Shown here: positions 25,794 through 35,652 of the stretch, piece by piece
Numbering within the stretch: position 1 is the stretch's first letter
Layout of the letters: every line of letters begins with the position of its first letter
NCBI GenBank assembly: GCA_002698785.1
Contig: PAAG01000059.1
Location: forward strand, 248,001 to 312,000
Length of the DNA: 64,000 bases
Source: Verrucomicrobiales bacterium
GTDB lineage: Bacteria > Verrucomicrobiota > Verrucomicrobiia > Verrucomicrobiales > DEV007
Direction of reading: 5' to 3'
The notes under the pieces: model-generated
The model's input: only the letters and a program-made list of their open reading frames with translations
Told to the model about the DNA's origin: nothing
Databases searched by the model: none
Translations under genes and position numbers: made by a program

Positions 25794-27245
25794 ATGATGA
25801 AACAATTGGTCTTACTTACTCTCGCCTCTATTCTTGCGGGGACTTTTTCACCCGCATTTTCCGCCCCTTTTGCCGGCCAGGGAATCATGGTCGGAGAAGT
25901 CTCTCCCGATTCCGCCTTTATCCAGGTCCGTCTCACAAAATCGGATAAGCTCGTCGATGGAGAACTTCCCGGAGTAGAGGGCATAGTCGAGTTCACAATA
26001 GAGGAAGAAGGCGATCCAATCCTCGTAGACGCCAAAGCAGAAAACGATTTCATCGCCCGAGCCACCTTTACCGATCTGAAGCCGGGAACGGATTACATCT
26101 GCAAGACTCGAATCGGAGCCTCCAGTGAGTCACTTACGGCGGGCCCGACTGCTACCTTTCGGACAAATCCCGGAGCAGAAAAAGAAGACTCAGTGAGTCT
26201 CGTAGTCGTGACCGGAATGAACTACGCAAAGTTCCACGGTGATAGCCGCATCGATCTCAAGCAGCACCTCATCGAAAACAACACCGAACTTCCCCCGCAC
26301 TACGAAGGCCCAGATAAAGAACTCGGTTATCCTGCATTGGAGGCCATTCTAAAGATGAGGCCAAACCATTTCGTGGGAACGGGAGACAACGTATACTACG
26401 ACACGCCGGACAAACCGCGCGCCGAGACCACGGAAGAGCTCAGGAAGAAGTGGCATGAGCAGTTCGTCCAGCCTCGATACCGCGATCTATACGCGAAGGT
26501 GCCGACCTACTGGATGATCGACGACCACGATTATCGCATCGACGATGGAGACAACTCCGGAGATTACCGTCCCACCCCTGACGAAGGCCGAAACATGATG
26601 CTCGAGCAGCTACCCGTAGCCGCCCAGGGAAACACTGATGCAAAAACCTACCGCACCCACCGCCTCAATCGAGATCTCCAGGTCTGGTTTCCCGAGAATC
26701 GGATGTATCGGGACGACAACGCAAAGCCAGACGGTCCCGACAAGTCAATCTGGGGCAGCGAACAGAAAGAATGGTTGAAGAAAACTCTGAGTGAGAGCGA
26801 TGCAAAATACAAACTACTCATCTCCCCCACTCCCATGATCGGTCCCGATGATAAACGAAAGACTGACAACCACACCAACATCGGCGGTTTTCGTCACGAA
26901 CGAGACGAGTTCTTCGCATGGCTGAAAGAGACCGGACTCGACAAGAAGAACTTCTACATCGTCTGCGGCGATCGACATTGGCAATACCACTCTGTCGACT
27001 CAACGGGCATCGAAGAATTCTCCTGCGGCGCACTTGTCGACGCCAATGCCCGCCTCGGAAGAGAACCCGGTGATCCCGCATCGACAGATCCTGATGGCCT
27101 TATCAAGCAACCATACATGCAGAACCCAGCTTCCGGAGGGTTCCTATTCATCGAGACTATCCCCGGCGATACACCGAAAGACTCGCATCTCGTTTTTTCC
27201 TGGCGTGACGAGCACGGTGAAGAATTGTATCGTACAGAAAAATAA
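25794..27245 (+). CDS. PhoD-like secreted metallophosphatase
   Basis: Signal peptide [25 protein letters not shown], an N-terminal fibronectin-like beta domain (about 30-130, [19 protein letters not shown]), then the catalytic metallophosphoesterase domain of PhoD type: [30 protein letters not shown], and [14 protein letters not shown] near the C-terminus. PhoD enzymes release phosphate from phosphodiesters using Fe/Ca; here a Ca/Fe site is inferred from the motifs. The next gene starts 15 nt downstream, so the pair may be co-transcribed. Confidence 0.85.
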   Translation: MMKQLVLLTLASILAGTFSPAFSAPFAGQGIMVGEVSPDSAFIQVRLTKSDKLVDGELPGVEGIVEFTIEEEGDPILVDAKAENDFIARATFTDLKPGTDYICKTRIGASSESLTAGPTATFRTNPGAEKEDSVSLVVVTGMNYAKFHGDSRIDLKQHLIENNTELPPHYEGPDKELGYPALEAILKMRPNHFVGTGDNVYYDTPDKPRAETTEELRKKWHEQFVQPRYRDLYAKVPTYWMIDDHDYRIDDGDNSGDYRPTPDEGRNMMLEQLPVAAQGNTDAKTYRTHRLNRDLQVWFPENRMYRDDNAKPDGPDKSIWGSEQKEWLKKTLSESDAKYKLLISPTPMIGPDDKRKTDNHTNIGGFRHERDEFFAWLKETGLDKKNFYIVCGDRHWQYHSVDSTGIEEFSCGALVDANARLGREPGDPASTDPDGLIKQPYMQNPASGGFLFIETIPGDTPKDSHLVFSWRDEHGEELYRTEK

Positions 27246-27259
27246 TTCCCCTCCTTCCT

Positions 27260-30200
27260 ATGTTGCGCCTGCTTCTCCCTGCCGTGTTTCTCGGTCTGAT
27301 GACCTCCCTTGTTTTCGGAGTCTCGCTTGAGGAACTGAATCAACGATACAAGCCGCTTCCAACCGTCCCGGAGGATGAACTTCCTCCAATGAAGAACAAG
27401 CAGGAACCATTTACGGGCATTATTTACCATCCCGGATTTGAAGGCCACACCTGGGTGCGCTTTCCTTTTGTTGAAAATCCAGGGAGCTTTGGGTTCGACT
27501 ACCAAGGAAGAGTTTACGTGGCAGAAGCGAATCGCTTCTGGCAGGGAGTCCCCGACCTCCGAGGAGCAAACGAACTAATCCGAGGTGACTTTCAATCCGT
27601 AAGCGTCGACGACCGAGCCAAGCTATACGAGTTGTGGGCCACACGTTTCCCCGAAACATTCTTCACTAATACAGCTGATCGAATCATTCGCCTGGAAGAT
27701 AAGGACGGAAATGGTGCAGCCGACCATCGCACACTCTTCTCCGACCATTTCAATCAGCCACTCGATGGCATTGGTTTTTCGCTTCTTGCCGAAGAAAATG
27801 TCGTTTACTTCACCTGCATTCCCAACCTCTGGAAAATCACGGATACCGATGACGACGGAGTCGCAGATGAACATGAAGCCATCGTAGAGGGCTTTGGTGT
27901 CCGGGTATCTTTCATAGGTCACGATCTCCATGGCATCACACGCGGCCCTGACGGCCGGCTCTATTTTTCCATTGGAGACCGTGGATATCACGTAACGCTG
28001 GAGGACGGAACAGTCCTCAACGATCCCGGTCGAGGAGCGATCTTCCGTTGTGAATCGGACGGAAGTGGATTTGAGGTTTTCTGCCGTGGCCTCCGTAATC
28101 CGCAGGAACTTGCTTTCGACGACTACGGAAACCTTTTCACTTTCGATAACACTGGCGATATCGGAGACCTCGCTAGAATGGTATACGCGCTGGAAAACAG
28201 CGACTCCGGTTGGGACATGTCGCATCAGTCAGCCCACCACTACGTCACGATTCTCGACTGGCAGGATTTCCACCCGGAGAAATCGATGTGGGTCGCAGAG
28301 AAGATGTTCGACACTTTCTCCGAGGAACAACCTCAGTGGGTATATCCTCCTGCATCGCACGTCGCTCGTGGGCCATCCGGCGTTACTTATCTGACTGGCG
28401 AATCAATCCCGGAAGATCTGCGGGGACAATTCCTTCTCGCCAACTACAGAGGCCCTTCAGAGAACTGCACTCTGCTCACGGTTGGAGTAGAAGAAAAAGG
28501 TGCCGGATATGTGGCCACTTCAGAGGACGAGCTGGTGAAAGGTGTGGGCGTTAGCGATGTCGAACTCGGCTACGATGGCAACATTTACATCTGCGACTTC
28601 GGTGGTGGCTGGAGTATCAACAACAACGGCTCGATTCAAACACTGGTTCCGACAAACGAAAATCAACGCCAAGCGGGCGCGAAAGTCGCTTCCTATTTTG
28701 CAAAAGGTCTCGCCGACGAATCCGTTGAATCTCTAGTGAATTTGTTAGAGTCCCCTGATAAACGGCTGCGTCAGCTTTCCCAGTTTGAACTCGTAAAACG
28801 CGGGGAGAAAGAGACTCTCGTTAACGTCGCAAACGATACCGCAAAAGCCACGACCACTCGGCTTCACGGAATCTGGGCTCTCGACCAAATGGGGCGCACC
28901 GGCACCGCCGTAACCGAAGATCTACTCGCTTTGACAAAAGACAAAGAGAACGAGATTCGAGCAAACGCCGCACGTGTGCTGGGAAGCATCCGAGCAACTG
29001 AGTCGAAAGATACCTTGATCACTTTGTTGACTGACGAGTCACCCCGAGTGCGTTCCCTCGCGGCGGTCGCTCTGGGTCGAGTCGCCCCTCAAGGTGATAG
29101 CAACACTATCAATGCTCTCTACTCAATGGCTTCCGATACGGGAGAGACTGAAATCGATCCCGTCCTCAGACATTCGGCAGTTTCTGCGCTCGATAGAGCA
29201 GGCACGACCGAAGCAGCAGTGGATCGTGCGGCAGATGAGAATCGAGAGGTTCGCATGACAGCACTTCTCTATCTCCGCCGGCACGAAAGCCCTGAGGCAG
29301 CCAAATTCCTCGACGACAAGGATCCCGTTATTCAGAGAGAAGCAGTGCGGGCCGTTTATGATACGGCTGCCGTTGATAGTCCCGCCGGTGACGAGCTCGC
29401 CGGTATGATCAAAGAAGCATCATCCTTCCCACCAACGGTGCAGCGCCGCATCGTGGCAGCGAATTACCGCCGAGGCGGAGCGCAGCACGCCCGTAATTTA
29501 GTGAGCATGGCAGGAGATTCTTCTCTCGCACCAGCCACTCGAGAGGCTGCCCTCTATGCTCTCAGCATGTGGGAGACAATACTCGAAACCGACCCAATGC
29601 TCGGTCACTATCGCCCCCTTCCAGAATCAAACCGAAGCATGACTTCACTGGGCGACGCTATCGATGCGGACCTTCGAGGGTTATTTGAAAAGGATCTCCC
29701 AGCCAACCTTTCCGCTCTTGCTCTCAAACTCGCCAATGCTTCCGGCGTTTCCCTTGGCGCGCCTATTCTGAAGAACTTCGTCACCGATAAGCATTTCGCG
29801 GATGAGATTCGCGTTGCCGCGCTGGATAGTCTCGCTACTTCGGAAAAAACAGAAGCCGCTTCCATCATCCCGGATTTACTGAGCGATCCTTCAGCGGAGG
29901 TAGCTGCAGCAGCCGTTCGACATGGGTTTGCATTGGAAGTCAATGGCATCAATTCCGTCGCAAAAGAATCCATCCAATCTGGCCCGCTCGTCAAAGCGCG
30001 TGCAGGAATTGACGGACTTGCCTCCACATCTCCAGATGCTATCGCTGATATTTGGAAACATCGGGAGTCGAAGAAAATCCGCAAAGCGCTATGGCTCGAC
30101 GTGTATCTCAATCTCCAGACTTCAACCGAGCCGGCACTTCAGTCACTTGCCACTGAATACGCCTCAGCAGGCCCGGAAGCCGTATACCAGCTAAGTGAGG

Positions 30201-30682
30201 TCGGCGGAGTGCCTAAGAATGGTGAGAAAGTTTTCCAGAATCAAGGGGCATGCATGCAGTGTCACAAAGTAGGCGGAAATGGCGGCATTCAGGGCCCCGA
30301 TCTCAGCAAAATTGGAGATCGACTCAAACCAGACAAACTCGTGGAGTCACTCGTGAATCCAAATGCAGTCATTGCAGAAGGTTATGGAATGGCAACCGTC
30401 TCGCTCAACGACGGCAATGTTGCGATGGGTCGAATCGCGAAAGAAACCGAGAAAGAGATCACTCTAATCACCGTTGATGGAAAGAGCGCTACGATGGCGA
30501 GGAAGGATATTGCGAGCATCGCTCCTCCTATCTCGGCAATGCCTCCTCTGGGAGCTTCTCTTCCTCCACGCGACCTGCGCGATCTTGTCGCCTATCTACA
30601 GAGCCTTTCCGGCAAAGGTGGCAAGAAGGGGAATAGCGACTCCAGTCACGGAGAGGAAAGCGACGAGAAAATTGCGAAGTAA
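27260..30682 (+). CDS. PVC-type heme-binding protein: propeller, HEAT repeats, C-terminal cytochrome c
   Basis: An 1140-residue exported protein typical of Planctomycetes and Verrucomicrobia. Signal peptide MLRLLLPAVFLGLMTSLVFG, a six-bladed propeller region like glucose/sorbosone dehydrogenases (about 60-450; DGIGFSLLAEEN, DLHGITRGPDGRLYFSIGDRG, FCRGLRNPQELAFDDYGNLF), HEAT-like repeats (about 480-900; ENEIRANAARVLGSI, SPRVRSLAAVALGRVA), and a cytochrome c domain near the end with C998-M-Q-C1001-H1002 and GPDLSKIGDRL. It probably passes electrons from a sugar-related oxidation, but no substrate is known. Start is preceded by CCCCTCCTTCCT and no purine site. The C-terminus is Lys/Gly/Ser-rich. 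Confidence 0.9.
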   Translation: MLRLLLPAVFLGLMTSLVFGVSLEELNQRYKPLPTVPEDELPPMKNKQEPFTGIIYHPGFEGHTWVRFPFVENPGSFGFDYQGRVYVAEANRFWQGVPDLRGANELIRGDFQSVSVDDRAKLYELWATRFPETFFTNTADRIIRLEDKDGNGAADHRTLFSDHFNQPLDGIGFSLLAEENVVYFTCIPNLWKITDTDDDGVADEHEAIVEGFGVRVSFIGHDLHGITRGPDGRLYFSIGDRGYHVTLEDGTVLNDPGRGAIFRCESDGSGFEVFCRGLRNPQELAFDDYGNLFTFDNTGDIGDLARMVYALENSDSGWDMSHQSAHHYVTILDWQDFHPEKSMWVAEKMFDTFSEEQPQWVYPPASHVARGPSGVTYLTGESIPEDLRGQFLLANYRGPSENCTLLTVGVEEKGAGYVATSEDELVKGVGVSDVELGYDGNIYICDFGGGWSINNNGSIQTLVPTNENQRQAGAKVASYFAKGLADESVESLVNLLESPDKRLRQLSQFELVKRGEKETLVNVANDTAKATTTRLHGIWALDQMGRTGTAVTEDLLALTKDKENEIRANAARVLGSIRATESKDTLITLLTDESPRVRSLAAVALGRVAPQGDSNTINALYSMASDTGETEIDPVLRHSAVSALDRAGTTEAAVDRAADENREVRMTALLYLRRHESPEAAKFLDDKDPVIQREAVRAVYDTAAVDSPAGDELAGMIKEASSFPPTVQRRIVAANYRRGGAQHARNLVSMAGDSSLAPATREAALYALSMWETILETDPMLGHYRPLPESNRSMTSLGDAIDADLRGLFEKDLPANLSALALKLANASGVSLGAPILKNFVTDKHFADEIRVAALDSLATSEKTEAASIIPDLLSDPSAEVAAAAVRHGFALEVNGINSVAKESIQSGPLVKARAGIDGLASTSPDAIADIWKHRESKKIRKALWLDVYLNLQTSTEPALQSLATEYASAGPEAVYQLSEVGGVPKNGEKVFQNQGACMQCHKVGGNGGIQGPDLSKIGDRLKPDKLVESLVNPNAVIAEGYGMATVSLNDGNVAMGRIAKETEKEITLITVDGKSATMARKDIASIAPPISAMPPLGASLPPRDLRDLVAYLQSLSGKGGKKGNSDSSHGEESDEKIAK

Positions 30683-30715
30683 GAACTTGGTAGATCTTTC
30701 CAGAAATTCGTCTTC

Positions 30716-32518
30716 TCATTCCCCAGAGTTTTTCTTCATCTGCTTCATTTTCTCAAGGTCTTCCGGATACGGTTGTATCGGTTCAAACAATGTCCAGCTC
30801 ACTTGACCAGTCCTATGCTTTCCGGTGAGTTGCCAACCATACTCTGCAGGGTTTTCTTCGAAATGCTTGTATCCGGCATGCTCTACGACCTCCTGACTAC
30901 AAGCTAAGAAGAGTTTCGCTCGACGATCATAAAGCCATTTTCCTAACGCCACGCCCGATTCGAGAGCCGGCAACAACGTATCAACACCCTCGACTTTGAT
31001 CTTCTCTTCGGGATCGAGATATAGTGCCAACGCTTTTGGCTCGTAGACAGGCGCAACAATATGAGTGCCATACTCGGCCATTATTTTTCTCCTTTGTCCC
31101 AGCGCGTCAAAAACCGCTCTGGGAACATCGTACGATTTCTCCTGATATGTCCAGGGGGACGGAACAAAAACGAATGCCAATAACGCAATAACCAACGTCC
31201 ACCCGTTCCATTGCAACCACCACGGGGTACGACGCCAGAGAGCCCATCCGCATATCGCCGTGAGTACGAATAGAGAGCCGATCCCAGACAAATAAAAACT
31301 GGGACGTGCTAGAACTAAAATGGAAACCACCATTGCCTGCACGAGAAAACCAATCAGGCAGATCCATGCAGTAGAATACTTGTGAAACGTTCGTTCTCGA
31401 AAAAATGCGCGATCTCGAATGAGTATCCATCCTCCGAATATCCAAAGGAGCACCAGAAATACCGTTCCTGCGTACGCCAATGCTGGAGCGCGACGCGTTG
31501 GATACATTTCCGGATTTCTCTCTGCACTGCGGATGTTAAAGAACGCGAGTTGAATTCCCGGAAGCAGGTTCTCAAGGTTGGTCCGAAAATGCTTTCCCAC
31601 TGCAACCGGGTTTCTCCTCAGACCGCCCGTGAGAGATACCAATTCCTTTCCAAATTCCTGTTCTGCAATTTTGGGAGCCTCATACCAAACATTCACATCC
31701 GCATTGGGATTTCTCTGAAAATGAGTAAACGAAAAATTTTGAGTGAATGCGATCGCACCTTTCGTTCGAATTGCCGCCAACGTCCCGGGAATACCTTTGT
31801 ACGTCACCGCACACATACAAAGCCAAATCAAAACCACACTTAACGACGGTACCAAATAGGGTAGTAGATTCCGCCTCCAACCTCCTAATTCTCCTTTCCG
31901 CCATTTCATCCATAAACTCCAGAGGATCGCCGCGCTAACGATACCCACGCACACAATTCCCTCTGTTCTGACAAACAACGTGGAGAGAACCAGCACCGAA
32001 AGCGCTGCCCCCTTTCCCCAGGGAGTACGGCTCAAGGCAAATCCGAGTAATGCCGCCAAATTCGTCATGTGGACAAACAAATGAACCGTGTAAAGCGGAT
32101 TCAAATTCGACGGGATGGCCACCCACCAAAGACAGACCAAAAGAGCAGCGCCCATCGGAATCAGCCTGCGGAAAGCCTCGAACATCAAAAAGACCGTGAT
32201 GAAAATGATCACGAACCTGTGAAGGATAGTAGCCACCAAAGCGTTATCCGTCTGCAAAAATACCAAACCAAAATAGTATCGGTATAAGGGAGACCAATCC
32301 ATACAGTTCGCCCGAAAATCCTTCGCACCCCTAACCCCGTTGAAGAAATGTTGCTCTGCTTCGTCCCCCATGGGCCACTCCCAGGTGTCCCACATTCCCC
32401 AGAGCATCTTTGTGACGAATAATAGAAGGATGAGGCGCGCAATCCACAACGATCGCCCCCATGTCTGACACCTGCTAGAAATGCCAGCGAGGGCAGGATG
32501 AATTCTCTTATTCCACAT
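30716..32518 (-). CDS. Polytopic membrane protein, GT-C/GT39-like glycosyltransferase candidate
   Basis: About ten hydrophobic helices in the first 450 residues, followed by a soluble tail (about 455-600). The first loop contains GDEAEQHFF (D52-E53), placed where GT-C glycosyltransferases such as PMT/ArnT keep an acidic pair after helix 1, then ANCMDWSPLYRYYFGL. This suggests a lipid-linked sugar transferase, but the acceptor and donor are not visible. No polysaccharide biosynthesis gene lies next to it. The C-terminal part (EYGTHIVAPVYEPKALALYLDPEEKIKVEGVD) resembles the extracytoplasmic part of such enzymes. Start is ATG 32518. Confidence 0.55.
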   Translation of the reverse strand: MWNKRIHPALAGISSRCQTWGRSLWIARLILLLFVTKMLWGMWDTWEWPMGDEAEQHFFNGVRGAKDFRANCMDWSPLYRYYFGLVFLQTDNALVATILHRFVIIFITVFLMFEAFRRLIPMGAALLVCLWWVAIPSNLNPLYTVHLFVHMTNLAALLGFALSRTPWGKGAALSVLVLSTLFVRTEGIVCVGIVSAAILWSLWMKWRKGELGGWRRNLLPYLVPSLSVVLIWLCMCAVTYKGIPGTLAAIRTKGAIAFTQNFSFTHFQRNPNADVNVWYEAPKIAEQEFGKELVSLTGGLRRNPVAVGKHFRTNLENLLPGIQLAFFNIRSAERNPEMYPTRRAPALAYAGTVFLVLLWIFGGWILIRDRAFFRERTFHKYSTAWICLIGFLVQAMVVSILVLARPSFYLSGIGSLFVLTAICGWALWRRTPWWLQWNGWTLVIALLAFVFVPSPWTYQEKSYDVPRAVFDALGQRRKIMAEYGTHIVAPVYEPKALALYLDPEEKIKVEGVDTLLPALESGVALGKWLYDRRAKLFLACSQEVVEHAGYKHFEENPAEYGWQLTGKHRTGQVSWTLFEPIQPYPEDLEKMKQMKKNSGE

Positions 32519-32524
32519 TAACGG

Positions 32525-32908
32525 TTATTTGGAGGTGACCACGGGCGACGTCAACTTCTTCCCCCCCTCATGAAGCGGTAAAGAGCTAAAATCCAGTGAG
32601 TTCATCCCATATTCCAATCTGCTCGTAACAAACCGTGAAAAAAACGAATAAAGGAAAAAGCCGTTCGTCTCACCACCATGGAACTGATATCCACCAACTT
32701 CGCGATCCCCGGAAAGCCCGAGAAAAAGCGCATCCCTGCGTTCTCGGAGCAGACTAGTTATGGGGTAATTGAACTCGCGGAGAATAAAGCACGCCCGGCG
32801 AATGAGAACTCTTTCGACCACTTTGTTCCATCCCAGTTTCTTGTAGAGGGCTGGATGGTAGTGATCGAAGGGAATCTCGGAAAAAAGAGCCGGTAGTTCT
32901 CCCTCCAT
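32525..32908 (-). CDS. Possible small protein, low confidence
   Basis: A 126-residue frame from the ATG at 32908 ends 6 nt before the GT-C-like gene on the same strand. It reads like a plausible protein (FDHYHPALYKKLGWNKVVERVLIRR), but I recognise no family, and the same bases carry a 72-residue plus-strand frame (32678-32896) followed by a terminator. An upstream extension to 33058 would run through an inverted repeat and is rejected. It may be a real gene, a degraded gene or chance. Confidence 0.3.
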   Translation of the reverse strand: MEGELPALFSEIPFDHYHPALYKKLGWNKVVERVLIRRACFILREFNYPITSLLRERRDALFLGLSGDREVGGYQFHGGETNGFFLYSFFSRFVTSRLEYGMNSLDFSSLPLHEGGKKLTSPVVTSK

Positions 32909-32936
32909 CCTTCTTTGAGATCCTTTATCTCTTTCC

Positions 32937-32963
32937 GGGTTCCCAAGTTTGGGAACCCCTTTT
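32937..32963 (+). terminator. Intrinsic-terminator-like hairpin, plus strand, no clear gene before it
   Basis: GGGTTCCCAA (32937-32946), 2-nt centre, TTGGGAACCC (32949-32958), then CTTTT and further T-rich sequence ending TGTTTTT. Arms pair perfectly. The T-run is on the plus strand, where no well-supported gene ends just upstream. Confidence 0.5.
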
Positions 32964-33058
32964 CGTGTTCTGTTTTTGCAGATAATTTGCAATCCGTAAG
33001 AATCTAATATCATCGAACGGAACACGTTTTTTGAGTCGGAGAGAGATATTGACGACAA

Positions 33059-33079
33059 AGAGAAATTGTAAGTTTCTCT
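33059..33079 (-). terminator. Possible terminator after the methyltransferase gene
   Basis: In minus-strand RNA AGAGAAA pairs with UUUCUCU across a 7-nt loop and is followed by a short T-run (TTG). A second small stem-loop (GGTGAA/TTCACC, 33096-33113) lies between it and the methyltransferase stop codon. Weak T-run, so only suggestive. Confidence 0.35.
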
Positions 33080-33115
33080 CCGCCGCCACTACCTTGGTGA
33101 AATTCTCTTCACCTC

Positions 33116-34198
33116 TTACGCAGTAGCTTCAAGAATGAGATTGAATGGAGTTTCCGCTGCACGGCGACAGCTACTGAATCCAGCCTCGTTTACTATGAGA
33201 TCCTGCAGTCTCTTTTCACCCGCTTGAGCTCCCAGAGCGGCTCCTGTTTCTTGGGCTAGCGATGTGGGAACACAAACCATTGTCGAAGCGCAGTAATACA
33301 TACGGCCTACGGGGTTGAGATTCTCGGAGAGAGAGTCTCCGGCCATCGGCTCGACAATCATAACCTTACCTCCTGGTTTGAGTGCACTGCGGAGAGTCTT
33401 CATTGCGCCCACAGGATCACCCATATCGTGGAGGCAATCAAACATCGTAATCAGGTCGTAACTCCCGGGAAGCTCCTTTGCTTCCTGAATATGAAAATCG
33501 AGATTAGGAACACTATGCTGGTTCGCATGTTTCCTCGCCTCTTCGATCGACCCCTCATGAAAATCAAATCCATGAACGTTCGACTTCGGAAACGCCTCCG
33601 CCATAATCAGGGTAGAGATACCATGACCGCACCCGACGTCCGCAACTTCGGCTCCTGATTCGAGTTTCTCAACGACGCCTTCGAGTGCTGGCAACCAGGC
33701 TTGGATGAGATGATTCTTGTAACCAGGGCGGAAAAACCGCGCAACCGCGCAAGATAGGCACTGAGTCTGGTCTCCCCAGCCAACACCTTCTCCAGTTTGG
33801 AATGCGTTTGTTACCTGCGAAAGGTTTCCCTGAAAGGCCGCTGCTGCACCAAAGGCGGGGGCCAGATAGAAGGGACTACCGGAATTCGCAAAGACAAATG
33901 CCTGCTCGGCGGTCATGTGAAAACTTTCCGAAGCTGCATCATAAGAAACATAATTCGAAGCGGCTTGGGCTGCCAGCCATTCGCGTAAGTAGCGCTCACT
34001 GAACCCAGTTTTTTCGGCAAGTTGTCCTGATGTCGACGGACCGTTCTCGTGCAGCGCCTGATAGAGCCCTAGTTTCTCTCCTATTTGAACGAGGGGCACG
34101 CTGAAGGCGCCGCCCAGGTCTTGCAACACTCCTCCGACAAGTTGGTGGAGTGATTCTTCATTCAGTTCATTTGATGGTTTCTCGATAGACGCAGTCAT
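33116..34198 (-). CDS. Winged-helix plus SAM-dependent methyltransferase (Rv2258c-like)
   Basis: A 360-residue soluble protein. Residues about 25-105 form a winged-helix dimerisation region (LGLYQALHENGPSTSGQLAEKTGFSERYLREWL), and from about 175 on there is a class I methyltransferase: VADVGCGHGISTLIMAE for the SAM-binding motif I, NVHGFDFHEGSI for motif II, and DLITMFDCLHDMGDP for motif post-II/IV. This architecture is like the mycobacterial Rv2258c protein and small-molecule O-methyltransferases. Acceptor unknown. It lies between the ambiguous region and the SGNH-DUF1080 gene, both on the same strand, with gaps over 100 nt, so it probably has its own promoter. Confidence 0.85.
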   Translation of the reverse strand: MTASIEKPSNELNEESLHQLVGGVLQDLGGAFSVPLVQIGEKLGLYQALHENGPSTSGQLAEKTGFSERYLREWLAAQAASNYVSYDAASESFHMTAEQAFVFANSGSPFYLAPAFGAAAAFQGNLSQVTNAFQTGEGVGWGDQTQCLSCAVARFFRPGYKNHLIQAWLPALEGVVEKLESGAEVADVGCGHGISTLIMAEAFPKSNVHGFDFHEGSIEEARKHANQHSVPNLDFHIQEAKELPGSYDLITMFDCLHDMGDPVGAMKTLRSALKPGGKVMIVEPMAGDSLSENLNPVGRMYYCASTMVCVPTSLAQETGAALGAQAGEKRLQDLIVNEAGFSSCRRAAETPFNLILEATA

Positions 34199-34314
34199 CT
34201 TTTTTGTTGGGTTGGAATTTTCCGCGAAAACATTTCGCTCTTTCCCCCACCAACGAGATCTCCCAGCGTTCGTTACACAGAGAGAAACATTTTTTCCAAT
34301 TACTTCTCAGGCGA

Positions 34315-35652
34315 CTACAGACCTGATGCTTTCAATCGAATCCGTCGATACTCCACTTGCCCCCTATCGCCCTCCAAGCCAATAGGGCCCGTCTCGGGAA
34401 CTTCCATCACTTCCTCCAAAACCTCTCCGTTGCATGTAGCGTGTGCAGTCCCGTTCGTTACCGTCACGACAAGCTCATTCCAATCCTGTGGTCGATAGTT
34501 CTTCAAACCGTAGTAAGGTCCGGCCAGTGGATAATCCCGGCATTGCAACTGAGGCTTCCGAATAAACACCCCACTATCCGCATTCGGAGTCGCCCGGAAC
34601 TCCAGCTTCAAGACGAAATCATTCGGAAACTCCTTAGTAGTCCACAACTGCTGAATCCGCCGCCCTTCCGACGGAGTCGTAACCACGAGTCGACCGTTGA
34701 TTACTTGATAGCGACCATCGCTACTTTCCGATTTTCCGTCGAAGATTTCAGCTTCGGATATCTCCACAAAAACTGGGGCATTTGGACGCGGTTTCTTAGG
34801 CTTTTTCCGAGGTTCGGTCGCGCGGAATCCCCAACCTGTCAGATCTTTCCCGTTAAACAGACTGACAAAACCTTCCTCAATTTTAAAATCGTCCGGCTCA
34901 GTCTCCAAGAAACCTAATGTCGCAAAGATAGGCCGGAGCGATGCAGCCCAGCGTTTGTATCCCTCCGGGTTCAGGTGCAGCATATCCTTAAACCACTTTG
35001 GGTCGGCATCATTATCCTCAGCCGCGAACAACGTCCATGTATCGAGAACGGTCACTTGCGAATCACCTTTCACCGCAGCGGAATAGAGCTCGTTTACTTT
35101 CATGATATCTTCACTCGAACGGTTCTTATCCGCTGTGCTGGGAAACACTTGGCAAACCACAATCGGAACCTTTCCATCGTGCGCTTTGATCGCTTGAACT
35201 ATGTCTTCAAAATTTGATGCGACATCCCCCGGCTCAATGTCGACTTCAAGATCGTTCGTCCCGGCTAGAATGACGACGGCGGATGGATTCAACGCCAGAA
35301 CATCTTCTTCGAGACGAATCAGCATTCCCCTCGTGGTATCGCCACCAATCCCCCGGTTCGCAAGCTTCATTCCCGGGAATAATCCCTTGAACTCCTTCCC
35401 CCATCCCTGCGTGATGGAATCTCCCAAGAAAACAACCGCTCCCTGATCCTTTTCCACCTCCTGCGCCCAGCGCTCGCGAAACTCCGGCCAACGCTTCACA
35501 TACCCATCATACCGACGAAGACTACCGAGTCCTGGAAGGCCTCTTTCCTCCTCAACCGTAGGAAGTTCAAATTCCGTCCCCGCCCTAACAAAAGGAGAAG
35601 AAAAGAAAACTAGTAACGTAAAAGAAAACTTCAAGAGAGGCGAGGAATTCAT
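34315..35652 (-). CDS. Secreted SGNH (GDSL) hydrolase fused to DUF1080
   Basis: Start at the ATG 35652 gives a signal peptide (MNSSPLLKFSFTLLVFFSSPFVRA); the frame stays open upstream but without a signal. Residues about 65-250 are an SGNH esterase/lipase-like domain: VVFLGDS79ITQGWG (nucleophile Ser79), NRGIGGDTT, ILAGTNDLE, and DMLHLNPEGY (Asp-His). From about 260 the DUF1080 (3-keto-disaccharide hydrolase-like) domain runs to the end: FVSLFNGKDLTGWG, FRATPNADSGVFIRKPQ, NELVVTVTNGTAHATCNGE and a GPIGLEGD segment. The combination fits removal of an acyl group and binding/hydrolysis of a sugar. Divergent from the next gene (186 bp between starts). Confidence 0.88.
   Translation of the reverse strand: MNSSPLLKFSFTLLVFFSSPFVRAGTEFELPTVEEERGLPGLGSLRRYDGYVKRWPEFRERWAQEVEKDQGAVVFLGDSITQGWGKEFKGLFPGMKLANRGIGGDTTRGMLIRLEEDVLALNPSAVVILAGTNDLEVDIEPGDVASNFEDIVQAIKAHDGKVPIVVCQVFPSTADKNRSSEDIMKVNELYSAAVKGDSQVTVLDTWTLFAAEDNDADPKWFKDMLHLNPEGYKRWAASLRPIFATLGFLETEPDDFKIEEGFVSLFNGKDLTGWGFRATEPRKKPKKPRPNAPVFVEISEAEIFDGKSESSDGRYQVINGRLVVTTPSEGRRIQQLWTTKEFPNDFVLKLEFRATPNADSGVFIRKPQLQCRDYPLAGPYYGLKNYRPQDWNELVVTVTNGTAHATCNGEVLEEVMEVPETGPIGLEGDRGQVEYRRIRLKASGL

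Noticed and set aside
27623-28225. Minus-strand frame of 200 codons
   Set aside because: Antisense to the propeller region of the PVC heme protein.
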